Assembly (NCBI GenBank): GCA_023432225.1
Contig: JAEYUW010000002.1
Span: 310,001 to 374,000, forward strand
Length of the DNA stretch: 64,000 nt
Reading direction: 5' to 3'
Source of the DNA: Verrucomicrobiota bacterium
GTDB taxonomy: Bacteria > Verrucomicrobiota > Verrucomicrobiia > Opitutales > Opitutaceae
Below the pieces are notes generated by a model, which searched no databases, was not told the DNA's origin, and saw nothing but the letters and a program-made list of their open reading frames with translations. How positions within the stretch are numbered: the first letter of the stretch is position 1; each line of letters starts with the position of its first letter. Shown piece by piece: positions 16,275-26,200 of the stretch. Position numbers and translations under genes: made by a program.

Positions 16275-17360
16275 ATGCCCGCTCGGCGCTCTCAACGGCT
16301 CGACAAAACCGGTATCGTCCAAATTGCCGCGAGGCTCGGCGTTTCACCGTCGACGGTGTCGCGCGCGCTCCGACCGGAGACGGCCCACTTGGTGCGGGAA
16401 GATCGGCGCAAGGAGATCCTCGATCTGGCGGAGAAGCAGCAGTTCCTGCCGAACTTGGGCGCGCGCATGTTGCGCAAGGGCGTGAACATGACGCTCACGG
16501 TCGTGGTGCCGCTCGATGAGAACATTTTCTTCTCGGAGTTTTACGGCCGGTTTCTCGCCGGAACGTTGCATGCGGCCGCGGCGAGAGGGTGGGGCGTGCA
16601 CATCTGCACGCTGCGCCGCAAGGACGGAGCGAGTTTCCGCGAGGCCATGCAGCACCTCGCGCTCAATTCGGCCGGTTTGATCTATCTCGCGGAGCCGCTG
16701 TCGCCCGCCGATGCGCAGGAACTGAAAGGCTATCGCCGACCGTTTGTGCTCACGAAATCCGCGTTGCCCCCCGGCGTGCGCGCGGCGGATCTCGGTGTGC
16801 CGGTCGTCGGCGTCGACAATCTCGCCGGCGCGCGCTCGGTCGCCAGCCTGTTGCTGCAATTGGGACATCGCAAAATCGGCCTGCTCCTCGGGCCCCCGGG
16901 TTCGCGCGACGCCGACGAGCGACGCCGTGGCTACGTCGAGATGCTGGAGAAGGCGGGCGTGAAGCCCCGGGCCGAGTGGATTCACCAGGGAAATTTCAGC
17001 GCGGAGACGGGCCGGGCCGGCGTAACCAAGATTCTTCAGAGTGCGGACCGCCCGACGGCCGTTTGCTGCGCGAACGACGAGATCGCCTTCGGGGCGATCA
17101 ATGCGGCGCACGTCGCCGGTCTGCGCTGTCCGGATGATTTGTCCGTGGTGGGCTTTGACGACGGCATCTGGGCGACGGCTTGCCAGCCGGCGCTCACGAC
17201 GGTGCGCCAGCCTCTCGCGGATATGGCGGAGCGTGCGGTGGGCCTCATTGTTGAAGCGGCGAATTCGCCCGGCCAGGTCACGCGCGTGATGCTCGATGAG
17301 ATGCCGGCGCCGATGATGATCCGCGAATCCACCCGCCCGCTGCGCACCGACCGGAGATAA
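16275..17360 (+). CDS. LacI-family transcriptional regulator of the glucan locus
   Basis: The 361-residue protein from ATG 16275 has an N-terminal LacI HTH and hinge (KTGIVQIAARLGVSPSTVSR, then a conserved helix). A periplasmic-binding-protein-like sensor domain follows, with VVGVDNLAGARSVASLLLQLG, IGLLLGPPGS, CCANDEIAFGAINAAH and LSVVGFDDG. Such regulators usually repress nearby sugar genes until a sugar binds. It is upstream of and codirectional with the endo-glucanase gene, and is flanked by two matching palindromes, implying autoregulation and control of the locus. The DNA-contact helix residues (SPSTVSRAL) are standard. The effector is unknown; a beta-1,2-linked oligosaccharide is my inference. 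Confidence 0.88.
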   Translation: MPARRSQRLDKTGIVQIAARLGVSPSTVSRALRPETAHLVREDRRKEILDLAEKQQFLPNLGARMLRKGVNMTLTVVVPLDENIFFSEFYGRFLAGTLHAAAARGWGVHICTLRRKDGASFREAMQHLALNSAGLIYLAEPLSPADAQELKGYRRPFVLTKSALPPGVRAADLGVPVVGVDNLAGARSVASLLLQLGHRKIGLLLGPPGSRDADERRRGYVEMLEKAGVKPRAEWIHQGNFSAETGRAGVTKILQSADRPTAVCCANDEIAFGAINAAHVAGLRCPDDLSVVGFDDGIWATACQPALTTVRQPLADMAERAVGLIVEAANSPGQVTRVMLDEMPAPMMIRESTRPLRTDRR

Positions 17361-17440
17361 CGCGGGCGCTTCACTCCGGAGTTTTTGGGAGGAGAAAAAT
17401 CGGGCGAATGACAAGAATTGCGCCGCTTTTTGCCTTGTGT

Positions 17441-17454
17441 TGCAAACGTTGTCA
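17441..17454. promoter_or_regulatory. Putative LacI-family operator O3 (TGNNAACGTTNNCA)
   Basis: TGCAAACGTTGTCA lies 60 bp upstream of the endo-glucanase ATG at 17515. It matches O1 at 16138-16151 in the fixed positions TG, AACGTT and CA, and 10 of 14 positions agree with its own reverse complement. The intergenic gap holds no other clear signal; -35/-10 elements are not convincing. Confidence 0.62.
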
Positions 17455-17514
17455 GTAAATGGTCCGCGCATCCCCGGCGTCCTGGTGGCGCCCCTGTTAT
17501 CGCACCAACTACCC

Positions 17515-20250
17515 ATGCTGTTCGTCTCCTGTTTCGCCGTCCGGCCGGCGCTGCTTCGCGCGCTTTGCCTCCTGCTGCCCGTCGTCGGGCTCCTCGGTCT
17601 GCCCGCATTTGCGGCGGGTCTTTCGATGGAGGACGATGCCTTGCTGGACGACATCGAGCGCACGGCGTTCCGTTTCTTTCAGGAGCAGGCGCATCCGCGC
17701 ACCGGGCTCGTCCGTGATCGCGCTCGGGCGGACGGGGCGGGGAGCGAGGGCAAGGCGAGCATCGCCGCGTCCGGCTTTTCGTTCAGCGCCTGGGTCATCG
17801 CCACCGAGCGGGGCTGGGTGAATCGTGCCGTGGCGGTGGAGCGGGTGCGCGCGAAGCTGCGCTTCCTCGCCGACGAGGCGCCGCGGCGGAACGGTTTCTT
17901 CTATCACTTCATGGAAATGGATACCGGCGAGCGCGCGTGGAAGTGCGAGCTCTCGTCCATCGACTCCGCGCTGGTCTATGCCGGGGCGATCGTGGCGCGC
18001 GAATATTTTGCCGATGCGGAGATCAGCGCGCTGGTGAATCGCCTGCTCGGCGAGGTCGACTGGCACTGGTTCCTCAACGAAGGGAAGCAGGTCTCGCTGG
18101 CCTGGCATGACGAGACCGGTTTCTCGCGCTACCGCTGGGACCGGTATTCGGAACACGTGCTGATGAGCTTTCTCGCACTCGGCGTCTCGCCGAAGCCGCT
18201 GCCGGCCGATTACTGGCGGGCGTGGGAGCGCAAGCCGCTCGGGCGCTACGCGAGCTTTGTTTACGTGCAGGAGCCGCCGCTGTTCGTGCACCAGTTTCCG
18301 CAAGGCTACCTCGATTTGCGCGACCGGCGCGATGCGGTGATGGATTACTTCAAGAACTCCCAGCTCGCGACGCTCGCGCAGCGGCAGTTCAGCATCGATC
18401 TGAAGAACGAATTTCCCAGCTGGGGCGCGAATCTCTGGGGTCTCACTGCCTCCGACTCCGCCACCGGCTACAAGGCTTGGGGTGGTCCGCCGCGGACGCT
18501 GCGTTTTAATTCGTTGGACGGCACGATCGTGCCGTGCGCTGCGGCGGGCTCCCTGATTTTCGCGCCGCGGGAGACGCTCGCGGTGCTGCGTCACCTGCGT
18601 CTCGCCTACGGTGATCGCATCTGGAAGCGCTACGGCTTCGTCGACGCTTTCAACCCTGAGACCGGTTGGGTGAACCCCGACGTGCTCGGCATCGATCAGG
18701 GCATCACCATGATCATGGCGGAGAATCTCCGCAGTGGTCTGATTCACCGGCTGTTCATGCGCGCGCCGGAGATTCAGCTCGGCATGGCGAAGGCGGGGCT
18801 TTTCTCGACGCGACGCGAACTCACGCGCGGCGAACAGGATTTGGTGCGGGGGCAGGCTGCGCTCGCGTGGCAGATGCTGCAGCAGACGCCGGCCGATGCC
18901 GGCTTGCAGCTCACGGCGACGCTGGCGGCGCACCGATTGGGACTGATCGACGGCGTGAAGGCGGTGGAGCTCGCGCGTCAGCTCATCGCGTCTCCTGCGC
19001 CGGCCAGCTACGCGAGCACGAATGTGTTCGCCGCCGGTCTGATGGCCGCGCGGCAAGCGCTTCCCGTCGTCGCCGACGAAGCCACGCGGCGGTTGGACGC
19101 GCTCGTCTGGACCACGCCGGCGAAAGGGGAGAAGCTCGGCACGCTGTCGCGACTCGGAGTGTTCCTCGGCATCGGAGGCGGCCGGCAGACCGACGCGGCG
19201 TGGAGCACGCTGGAGCGCACGACGCAGGCGGCGGGCGCGGTGCACGTCTTGGAGCCGGCCGATGTCGCTGGCGCAGTGGTCCCCGGCCTTTGGCTCGAGG
19301 AACGCGCGGTGCTCAGCGGCGCCTCGGCTTCCCAGCTGGCTTACGCCACTCTCGATGCGGGCCTCGCGAAGCTGCCGGATGCAATGACGCTCGCGTTGCT
19401 GTTGGATCATTTTCCGGGCGAGGTGCTGCATCGCTTTGCGGGCGCGCTCGGTCGCAAGAGCGATGGTGAACCGGATGCCCAGGCGGCCCTCGTGATCGCC
19501 TCCGCCAATCTGCTTTCGCACGACTGCGTGCGCGGCTGGTTCGGGCGCGACGAGATTGCGAAAAAGGCGCGCGCGGCGATCTCCGAGTTTGTCGAGGGCG
19601 CCTTCGGCGAAAAGACCTCCGTCGTCGCCCAGCGCGAATTGGCCGGGCCTCGCCTGCTGCCGCCGGTGCGCCGGGCGATTGCGGTCGCCCACGATGCTCC
19701 GCGCGAGCAGTGGCAATGGCACCGCGTGGCCGGCCTGGAGTTCAAGGACTCGTTGGCTGACGTGCGCGCGGGCGATCCGCCGATCGAGCTGAAGTTCGCG
19801 TTCACGTGGGATCAGGAGGCGCTGCACTTCCACGCCGTCGTGGTGGACTCGCCGGCGGGCTACAAGCTTCCCGTGGAGCGCAACCGCCTCGTCGAGGTGT
19901 TCCTCGATCCGGCGCATGACGGGCTGCTGTGGCTGGGGCCGGGCGATTACCAATTCGGCTTCATCCGCTCGCACCACTGGGAGCTGAAGAACACCGCCGA
20001 CACCGTGGAATTTTTCCACCACGCGACCAGTCGCGGAAAAATCACGCCGACCGCCGACGGCTACACCGTCGAGGCCGCAATTCCCTGGAGCGCCCTCGGC
20101 GTGACGCCCAAGCCCGGCCTCGAAATGGGCGCGTGCCCCGCGGTCGTCGCCGAAGGCACCAAGGAATGGGAGCCCACGATCAAGCTCACCTGGTCCTACG
20201 TCCGGGAGGACGAGAGCCACGTGCGCCTCGGCGTGCTCACGCTGCAATGA
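17515..20250 (+). CDS. Exported GH144-type endo-beta-1,2-glucanase with CBM9-like C-terminus
   Basis: From ATG 17515 the product is 911 residues. A signal peptide covers residues 1-35 (hydrophobic core ALCLLLPVVGLLGL, cleavage near AFAAG). Residues about 40-450 match the Glycoamylase Pfam family (PF10091), which contains GH144 endo-beta-1,2-glucanases: DDIERTAFRFFQEQAHPRTG, WGANLWGLTASDS, YGFVDAFNPETGW and DQGITMIMAENLRSGLI. A long helical region of unknown role follows. About the last 170 residues resemble a CBM9-like binding domain (FTWDQEALHFHAVVVDS, VEAAIPWSALGV). The function is family inference, but the GH94 neighbour supports beta-1,2-glucan. It should act outside the cytoplasm and cut polymer into oligosaccharides. 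Upstream in-frame TTG at 17437 would destroy the signal peptide. Confidence 0.82.
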   Translation: MLFVSCFAVRPALLRALCLLLPVVGLLGLPAFAAGLSMEDDALLDDIERTAFRFFQEQAHPRTGLVRDRARADGAGSEGKASIAASGFSFSAWVIATERGWVNRAVAVERVRAKLRFLADEAPRRNGFFYHFMEMDTGERAWKCELSSIDSALVYAGAIVAREYFADAEISALVNRLLGEVDWHWFLNEGKQVSLAWHDETGFSRYRWDRYSEHVLMSFLALGVSPKPLPADYWRAWERKPLGRYASFVYVQEPPLFVHQFPQGYLDLRDRRDAVMDYFKNSQLATLAQRQFSIDLKNEFPSWGANLWGLTASDSATGYKAWGGPPRTLRFNSLDGTIVPCAAAGSLIFAPRETLAVLRHLRLAYGDRIWKRYGFVDAFNPETGWVNPDVLGIDQGITMIMAENLRSGLIHRLFMRAPEIQLGMAKAGLFSTRRELTRGEQDLVRGQAALAWQMLQQTPADAGLQLTATLAAHRLGLIDGVKAVELARQLIASPAPASYASTNVFAAGLMAARQALPVVADEATRRLDALVWTTPAKGEKLGTLSRLGVFLGIGGGRQTDAAWSTLERTTQAAGAVHVLEPADVAGAVVPGLWLEERAVLSGASASQLAYATLDAGLAKLPDAMTLALLLDHFPGEVLHRFAGALGRKSDGEPDAQAALVIASANLLSHDCVRGWFGRDEIAKKARAAISEFVEGAFGEKTSVVAQRELAGPRLLPPVRRAIAVAHDAPREQWQWHRVAGLEFKDSLADVRAGDPPIELKFAFTWDQEALHFHAVVVDSPAGYKLPVERNRLVEVFLDPAHDGLLWLGPGDYQFGFIRSHHWELKNTADTVEFFHHATSRGKITPTADGYTVEAAIPWSALGVTPKPGLEMGACPAVVAEGTKEWEPTIKLTWSYVREDESHVRLGVLTLQ

Positions 20251-20301
20251 ATTTGTTCTGACCCACAGACCAAAACCCAACCCCGTGCAACCACACCTGA
20301 A

Positions 20302-23112
20302 ATGAAAACCCCGATCCCTCGCATGATCACGTTGGCGTTCGCGCTGACGTCGGGCTTTACGCCCCTCGTGCAGGCGCAGACCGCTGTTACTGCACCTGTC
20401 ACTCCGCCTGCTCAGGACGACGTCTATACTCTCACGCCGTTCGTCGTTAACACCGACAAGGATACCGGCTATGTCGCCGTGGATTCGCTGGCCGGTGGCC
20501 GCACGAACACGCCGATCAAGCTCACGCCTGCGGCGATGTCCTCGCTGACGCGCACCTTCATCGATGATGTCGGCGTGCAGAACGTCCGCGATGCGCTCAA
20601 GTGGTCGCCCAACGTCATTCCCAGCGATTACGTCGCGGGCAAGCAGCTGGCGAATCCGTTCAACGCTTGGGACTACAACTTCCGCGGCGCGGGCCAATCG
20701 CTCCAAGGCGGCGCCGGTCCGACGCGCAACTACTTCACGTTCTACTCGGTCGCCGACACCTACAACATCGAGCGCATCGAGTTCGACCGCGGCCCGAATT
20801 CCATCCTCTTCGGTGTCGGCACCGTCGGTGGCGTGCTCAGCACTTACACGAAGATTCCGCGCACGGATCGTGACTTCTACAACGTCACCACGACCGTCGA
20901 CTCGAACTCGAGCTTCCGTCTCGAGCTCGATTTCAACCGTCGCCTTAACGACAAGCTCGCGATCCGCCTCAACGGTCTCCTCGACCGCAATCGCGGCTGG
21001 CGCGAGAACGACAAGAACGACACCAACGCCGTCGACCTCGCGTTCCTGTTCACGCCGACCAAGTCGACGCAGATCCGCCTCGAACTCGAAAAATCCGAGT
21101 CCGAGAACACGCTGATCTCTTCGCTCATGAACGACGGCATCTCCAAGTGGGACGGCACCACCGTCGCCAATACCTGGGGCCAAGCGGTCAGCGGCGGCGG
21201 CACCCGCGTGTCGCAGAGCGCCGGATGGTGGGCCAATCCCTATAACGTCTGGATTCCCGGCCTGAGTTCGAAGGGCATCATGAACTGGAACGGCGGCACG
21301 ATCTCCGCCGGCATCGATCCCGACGGCATCCCGTTCGCGCCGCACGCCGGTTGGTATGGCACGTTCGTCCCGCTCTACAGCTGGATGGCGGCGCCGCCGG
21401 ATGCGTCGAAGATTCCCGTCCTCCCGAATCGTGAGTTCACTTACGGCAACGGCATCTCGAAGCCCGAGCATCAGAACGCCACCCTGTGGATCGATCAGAA
21501 GCTCGGCGAAAACTTCGATCTCCAGCTCTCCGGCTATTCCTACGTGAGCGAGCAATCCGCGAAGGATTACGAGGGCGCCGGCAACATCTATCTCGACCTC
21601 AACAAGCAACTGCCGGACGGCAGCGCGAATCCGAACTTCGGCAAGCAGTTCGCCGATTTCTTCCTCAGCAAGCAGCAGCAGAACCGCGACGTGGACGAGG
21701 TCCGCGCCCAACTGAACTGGAAATACAACGGCGACGTTTTCGGCATTCCCGTCAAGCAGCTCTTCAGCGCCTCCACCGGCGCGCAGGAAATTCGCTGGTA
21801 TGCCCGCCAATACAACGCCCAGCTCCAAGGCACCGGCTTGACCGATCCCGGCCAGAATCTCGTCTGGGGCCGCCTCTATCTCGACAACCCGAACGCGACG
21901 ATGGACATCCCGTCCAGCATCGGCGGCAAGACGGTCGCCTATGCGCCCTGGCCCACGCCGTGGTTCGACTTCGATGAAACTTACAAGCTGAAGCAGGTCG
22001 CGCTCGCGTCGCACACGCGCCTCTGGGACGACAAGCTCTCCATCCTCGGCGGCATCCGCCACGACAACTACGACCACAGCAAGCTCACGCGCGGGAGCCA
22101 GACGCCCGTGGAAGACAGCGCGAACGGCACGACCTACTCGGCCGGCGCGGTCTACTACTTCAACTGGCTCGGCGTTTTCGCGAACTACTCGAAGAACTTC
22201 GATCCGATCGGGCCCGGCAAGCAGAGCAGCCTCTCCGGCACGCCGTTCGGCCCGTCGACGGGCGAAGGTCTTGAATACGGCCTGCGCGTCTCTACCGGCG
22301 ACGGCAAATACTATGCGACGGTCAGCCGCTACGACAGCAAGTCGCACGACCGCATCTTCGGCGGCGGCAAGCCCGACTTCGCCGGCATGTGGCGCAACTA
22401 TTACGATGCGCTCGGCCAGACCCGCGATCCCGCCCGCACCACGATCTCCTATGACGACACCGAAGCGCTCAAGGTCAGCGGCTACGAACTCGATGTCGTC
22501 GCCAACCCGACGAAGAATCTTCGCCTGAGCTTCAACTACGCGAAGCCGGAATCGGAGATCGCCGATGCGCTCCCGGGCGCCCGCGCCTACTATGCCGCGA
22601 ACCTCGCCACCTGGCAGGCCGGCACCACCGCGGCGCCGGGCGGCTCGGCCACCGCCGCCACGGATCTGCGCAACCAGATCACGAGTGCCGCGAACACGCT
22701 CACGCAGAACCTCGCCGGCAAAACCAAGACCGGTCTCGTCGACTACACGCTGAGCTTCTTCGGCAACTACACGTTCGACGGCGAAGCCCTCAAGGGCTTC
22801 TCGGCCGGCGCCGGCTTCACCTACACCGGTGAGCGTTACGTGGGCGACTTCGGCGCCCCCGACGGCCAGACGAAGTTCCCTCACTATGCGGACGCCATCC
22901 TGACCACGAACGCCGTCATCGCCTACGAGACGAAGTTCCGCCGCTTCCCGGTGCGCCTCCAGCTGAACATTGATAACCTGCTCGATGACCGCGATCCGCT
23001 CATCACGAGTTATCACTGGGGCTGGGTTTATTCGCCCGGCCACGCGGTGCCGAACGGCTACATGCTGCCCGCTCCGCGCACGTTCCGCCTCTCGGCGCGC
23101 GTGACGTTCTGA
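20302..23112 (+). CDS. TonB-dependent outer-membrane receptor, copy A
   Basis: The 936-residue protein starts with a signal peptide ending near LVQAQT. An N-terminal strand-like segment DDVYTLTPFVVNTDKD follows that may contact TonB, then a plug domain (residues about 60-190, with FRGAGQSLQGGAG and IERIEFDRGPNSILFGVG). The rest is a 22-strand type barrel ending in aromatic-rich strands and a terminal Phe. It probably imports glucan fragments made by the upstream glucanase, 51 nt away. No SusD-like lipoprotein accompanies it, unlike Bacteroidota loci. It is strongly paralogous to the receptor at 26792-29593. A long GC hairpin follows its stop. Confidence 0.92.
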   Translation: MKTPIPRMITLAFALTSGFTPLVQAQTAVTAPVTPPAQDDVYTLTPFVVNTDKDTGYVAVDSLAGGRTNTPIKLTPAAMSSLTRTFIDDVGVQNVRDALKWSPNVIPSDYVAGKQLANPFNAWDYNFRGAGQSLQGGAGPTRNYFTFYSVADTYNIERIEFDRGPNSILFGVGTVGGVLSTYTKIPRTDRDFYNVTTTVDSNSSFRLELDFNRRLNDKLAIRLNGLLDRNRGWRENDKNDTNAVDLAFLFTPTKSTQIRLELEKSESENTLISSLMNDGISKWDGTTVANTWGQAVSGGGTRVSQSAGWWANPYNVWIPGLSSKGIMNWNGGTISAGIDPDGIPFAPHAGWYGTFVPLYSWMAAPPDASKIPVLPNREFTYGNGISKPEHQNATLWIDQKLGENFDLQLSGYSYVSEQSAKDYEGAGNIYLDLNKQLPDGSANPNFGKQFADFFLSKQQQNRDVDEVRAQLNWKYNGDVFGIPVKQLFSASTGAQEIRWYARQYNAQLQGTGLTDPGQNLVWGRLYLDNPNATMDIPSSIGGKTVAYAPWPTPWFDFDETYKLKQVALASHTRLWDDKLSILGGIRHDNYDHSKLTRGSQTPVEDSANGTTYSAGAVYYFNWLGVFANYSKNFDPIGPGKQSSLSGTPFGPSTGEGLEYGLRVSTGDGKYYATVSRYDSKSHDRIFGGGKPDFAGMWRNYYDALGQTRDPARTTISYDDTEALKVSGYELDVVANPTKNLRLSFNYAKPESEIADALPGARAYYAANLATWQAGTTAAPGGSATAATDLRNQITSAANTLTQNLAGKTKTGLVDYTLSFFGNYTFDGEALKGFSAGAGFTYTGERYVGDFGAPDGQTKFPHYADAILTTNAVIAYETKFRRFPVRLQLNIDNLLDDRDPLITSYHWGWVYSPGHAVPNGYMLPAPRTFRLSARVTF

Positions 23113-23123
23113 TCTCTCAAAAC

Positions 23124-23153
23124 GGCGGGGGAGGCGTTCTCGCCTCTCCCGCC
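23124..23153 (+). terminator. Strong hairpin after TonB receptor A
   Basis: A 13-bp stem with one mismatch, GGCGGGGGAGGCG / CGCCTCTCCCGCC, closes on a TTCT loop 12 nt after the stop. There is no T tract, so it may work as a partial terminator or 3'-end mRNA stabiliser rather than a full stop. A comparable hairpin follows receptor B. Confidence 0.55.
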
Positions 23154-23200
23154 CCGTGGCGTCATGATAACATCTCAGTGTCGTCACGAAGCCCTTCGGC

Positions 23201-23267
23201 GTAGGGCCGGTTTTCAACCGGCCCGATCGCGCCGCGAGTTCTCCAGGCCAGTCTGAGACTGGCCCCA
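23201..23267. repeat. Diverged double-hairpin element upstream of the GH94 gene
   Basis: GTAGGG opens the element. Two hairpins follow: GGCCGGTT/AACCGGCC (23205-23223) and GGCCAGTCT/AGACTGGCC (23247-23265). The right end is 24 bp upstream of the GH94 ATG. The architecture, but not the stem sequence, matches the repeats at 32004 and 35357, which also end about 20 bp before a start codon. Confidence 0.6.
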
Positions 23268-23291
23268 CTTCGCCACTGTCAGTTTTTCGCA

Positions 23292-26200
23292 ATGGGTTCC
23301 GTTTCACCTCACGCGCTTTCGCTTTCATCCGCCGCCGACTTCGGGCTCATCGAGCTCGCTTCCGCCAGCGGCCTCCGCGCCCAGTTGCTGCCGTCCGGCG
23401 CGCTGTTCGCGCTGCGTCATCGCGAGACGCTCCTCAACCAGTTGCTGCCCGGCCCCGCCGAGGAAGGTCTCTTCCGACTCCTCGTGCGCTGGGAAAACGC
23501 CGCGGGCCAGGTCGCCGGATCGGCGCCGCTGGTCGGTCGTGAGGTCGCTTTTGCCGCCGCGGGCGGCCCCGCTTGGCGCGCCGCGCCGCGCGCCGGTGTT
23601 GAGTGCATCACGACGTTGACGCTGCACCCGCAGCACGCCGCGTGGGCGTGGCGCGTGCAGATCCGCAACGCATCGTCCGAGCCGTTCGCGTGCGAGATTT
23701 TCCACGCGCAGGACCTCGGCCTCGCCGACGAGGCGGCGGTGCGCAACAACGAGGCCTACGTTTCGCAATACATCGACTTGCTGCCGGTGACCGACGCGGC
23801 ACTCGGTCACGTCGTCCTCGCGCGGCAAAATCAACCGGCTGCCGGCGGTCGCCATCCGTGGGCGGCGTTCGCTTGCGCGGAAGGCGCCGCAGCGTTCTGC
23901 ACCGACGGCTATCAGTTCTTCGGCGCCGATCATCGTCTGACGGGCGAGCCCGCTGCGCTGCGCGAACCGCAGCTGCCGTCGCGTCGTCTGCAATACGAGT
24001 GCGCACTGGCCGGCCTTCAGACTCGCCCGCTGAATCTCGCGCCGGGCGCGAGCGCGGTCGTCACTTTTGTTGCCCGCTATCTCGAAGATCATCCGGCCGC
24101 CTCCTCGGCGGCGGATCTGGCCCGCCTCGCAGAGGTGTTGCCGCCGACTTGGGCCGCCGCGCCGCGCGCGACGACGTTTGCCTCCTGTGCCGCGTCGGTT
24201 TTCGGATCGGCGCCTTGGGTGCACGGTGCGAGCCCCACTGACGCGGAAGTCGCCGCCTGGTTTCCCGGCGCGCGTCGCCATGAGGAGTTCGATGCGCAAC
24301 GGCAGCTGCTGTCGTTCTTCTGCGCTGACCAGACGCACGTCGTGCTCCGCGCCAAGGAGGCGATCGTCGCCCGTCCGCACGGTCACATTCTGCGGAACGG
24401 CGATGGCCGCTGGATCGACGATCAGCAATGGGGTGTCACGTGCTACGCCGCCGGCGTTTTCGGCGCGCAGGTTTATCTCGGCAACCCGAGCATCGCGCGC
24501 CTGCTTTCGGTGGTGCGCAACCCGCTGAATGTCGCCCGCGCCAGCGGCCAACGGGTGTTTGTTCGTCGCGCGGGCGCTTGGCAGCAACTCGGCGTGCCGT
24601 CGGCGTTCGTGATGGAAGCGGGACGCGTGCGCTGGCTTTACCGACTCCCCGAGTTGACGATCGAGGCCACGCTGCGGTGTTCTGCCGAGTTAGCCGCGAG
24701 CTACCTGACCTTGTCGGTCATCGCGGGTGCCCCGCAGGAATTTCTGATCACGCATCAGCTGGCGCTGGGCGCAAATGAGTTCGATGCCCGCGGCGCGCTC
24801 GAGGTGAACGCCGGCTCCGGCTGGATTGCGGCTGCGCCGGCGCGGAGTTCGTTTCTGGCCCAACATTTGCCGCAGACGTGCTTCGCGCTCGCGTCGATCG
24901 ACCCGGAACAGGTGGCGACGTTCGGCGGAGACGAGTTGCTCTACGCCGATGGCAATCCCCGCGGCGGTCCCTACGCGGTCTTCCGCTCGGCCGCGGTGCA
25001 ACGCTTTGCTCTCGCGCTCGTGGGCACCAACGAGGGTGCAGTCGCGCTGGACGCCGCGGTCGCCGCCGCGCGGAGCGATTACGCGGCCGAGCGGCCGGCA
25101 ACTCCTCCTGCCGCTCCGGTGCGCTTGGGTGGAGCTCGCGACTCGGGCGTGGCGCGGCTGGACGACGTGTTGCCGTGGTTTACGCATAACGCCTCCATTC
25201 ATTTTTCGACGCCGCACGGTCTCGAACAATACGGCGGCGCGGCGTGGGGCGTGCGCGACGTGACGCAAGGCTCCATCGAGTGGCTGCTCGCGGCCGGTGA
25301 GTTTGCCGTGGCGCGTCGTGTGCTCGAACGCGTCTTCAGTCAGCAATACGCGGGTGCGGCGGCGCAAGCGGAGCACGTCGCGGGCGCCTGGCCGCAGTGG
25401 TTCATGTTCCCGCCGTTCCATTTCATCCAGCAGGCGCACAGTCATGGCGACGTGTGTTTCTGGCCGGTGAAGGCGCTGTGCGACTACGTCGAGGCGACGA
25501 ACGATTTCGCCTTCCTGAACGAACCGGTGGGATACACGGACGCGAAGACGTTCACTCCGACGGAGCCGCGCGAGTCGCTCTGGGCGCACTGCGATCGTGT
25601 GCTGGCGCACGTCGAGAGCCGCCTCGTGCCGGGCACGGCGTTGGTCAATTACGGCGACGGCGATTGGGACGACACGCTCCAGCCGGCCGATCCGACTCTG
25701 CGCACGCGCATGGTGAGTGCGTGGACCGTGGGGCTGGCGTTTCACACCTTCCGGCAATTTGCCGACGTCAGTCGACGGGCCGGGCAGGGGAGCCGCGCGG
25801 AGAAACTCGAGGCGTTGCTCACGCGCATGCGCGCGGACTTCGCGGCGCAACTCATGCCGGAGGGCACGGTGGCGGGCTTCCTGATCAACGAAGCCGACGG
25901 CTCGAAACGCCCGCTGCTGCACCCGAGCGATCGCATCACGAATATCCGCTACCGGCTGCTCCCGATGACGCGTTCCGTCATCGCTGAGCTGTTCACGCCC
26001 GAGGAGGCGAAGCGCCACCTCGCGATCGTGGAGCGCGACCTGAAGTTTTCCGATGGCGTGCGCCTGATGAGTGAACCGGCCGTCTATCACGGCGGTCTCG
26101 AAAAGCTCTTCAAGCGCGCGGAGACCGCAGCGAACGTGGGGCGCGAGATCGGTCTCCAATACGTCCACGCGCACCTGCGCTACGCCGAGGCGATGGCCAA

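Noticed and set aside
17509..23328. 1939-codon open frame on the minus strand opposite the glucanase and TonB receptor genes
   Set aside because: It is an Arg- and Val-rich shadow frame caused by codon bias in the G+C-rich plus-strand genes, and it shows no domain or motif.
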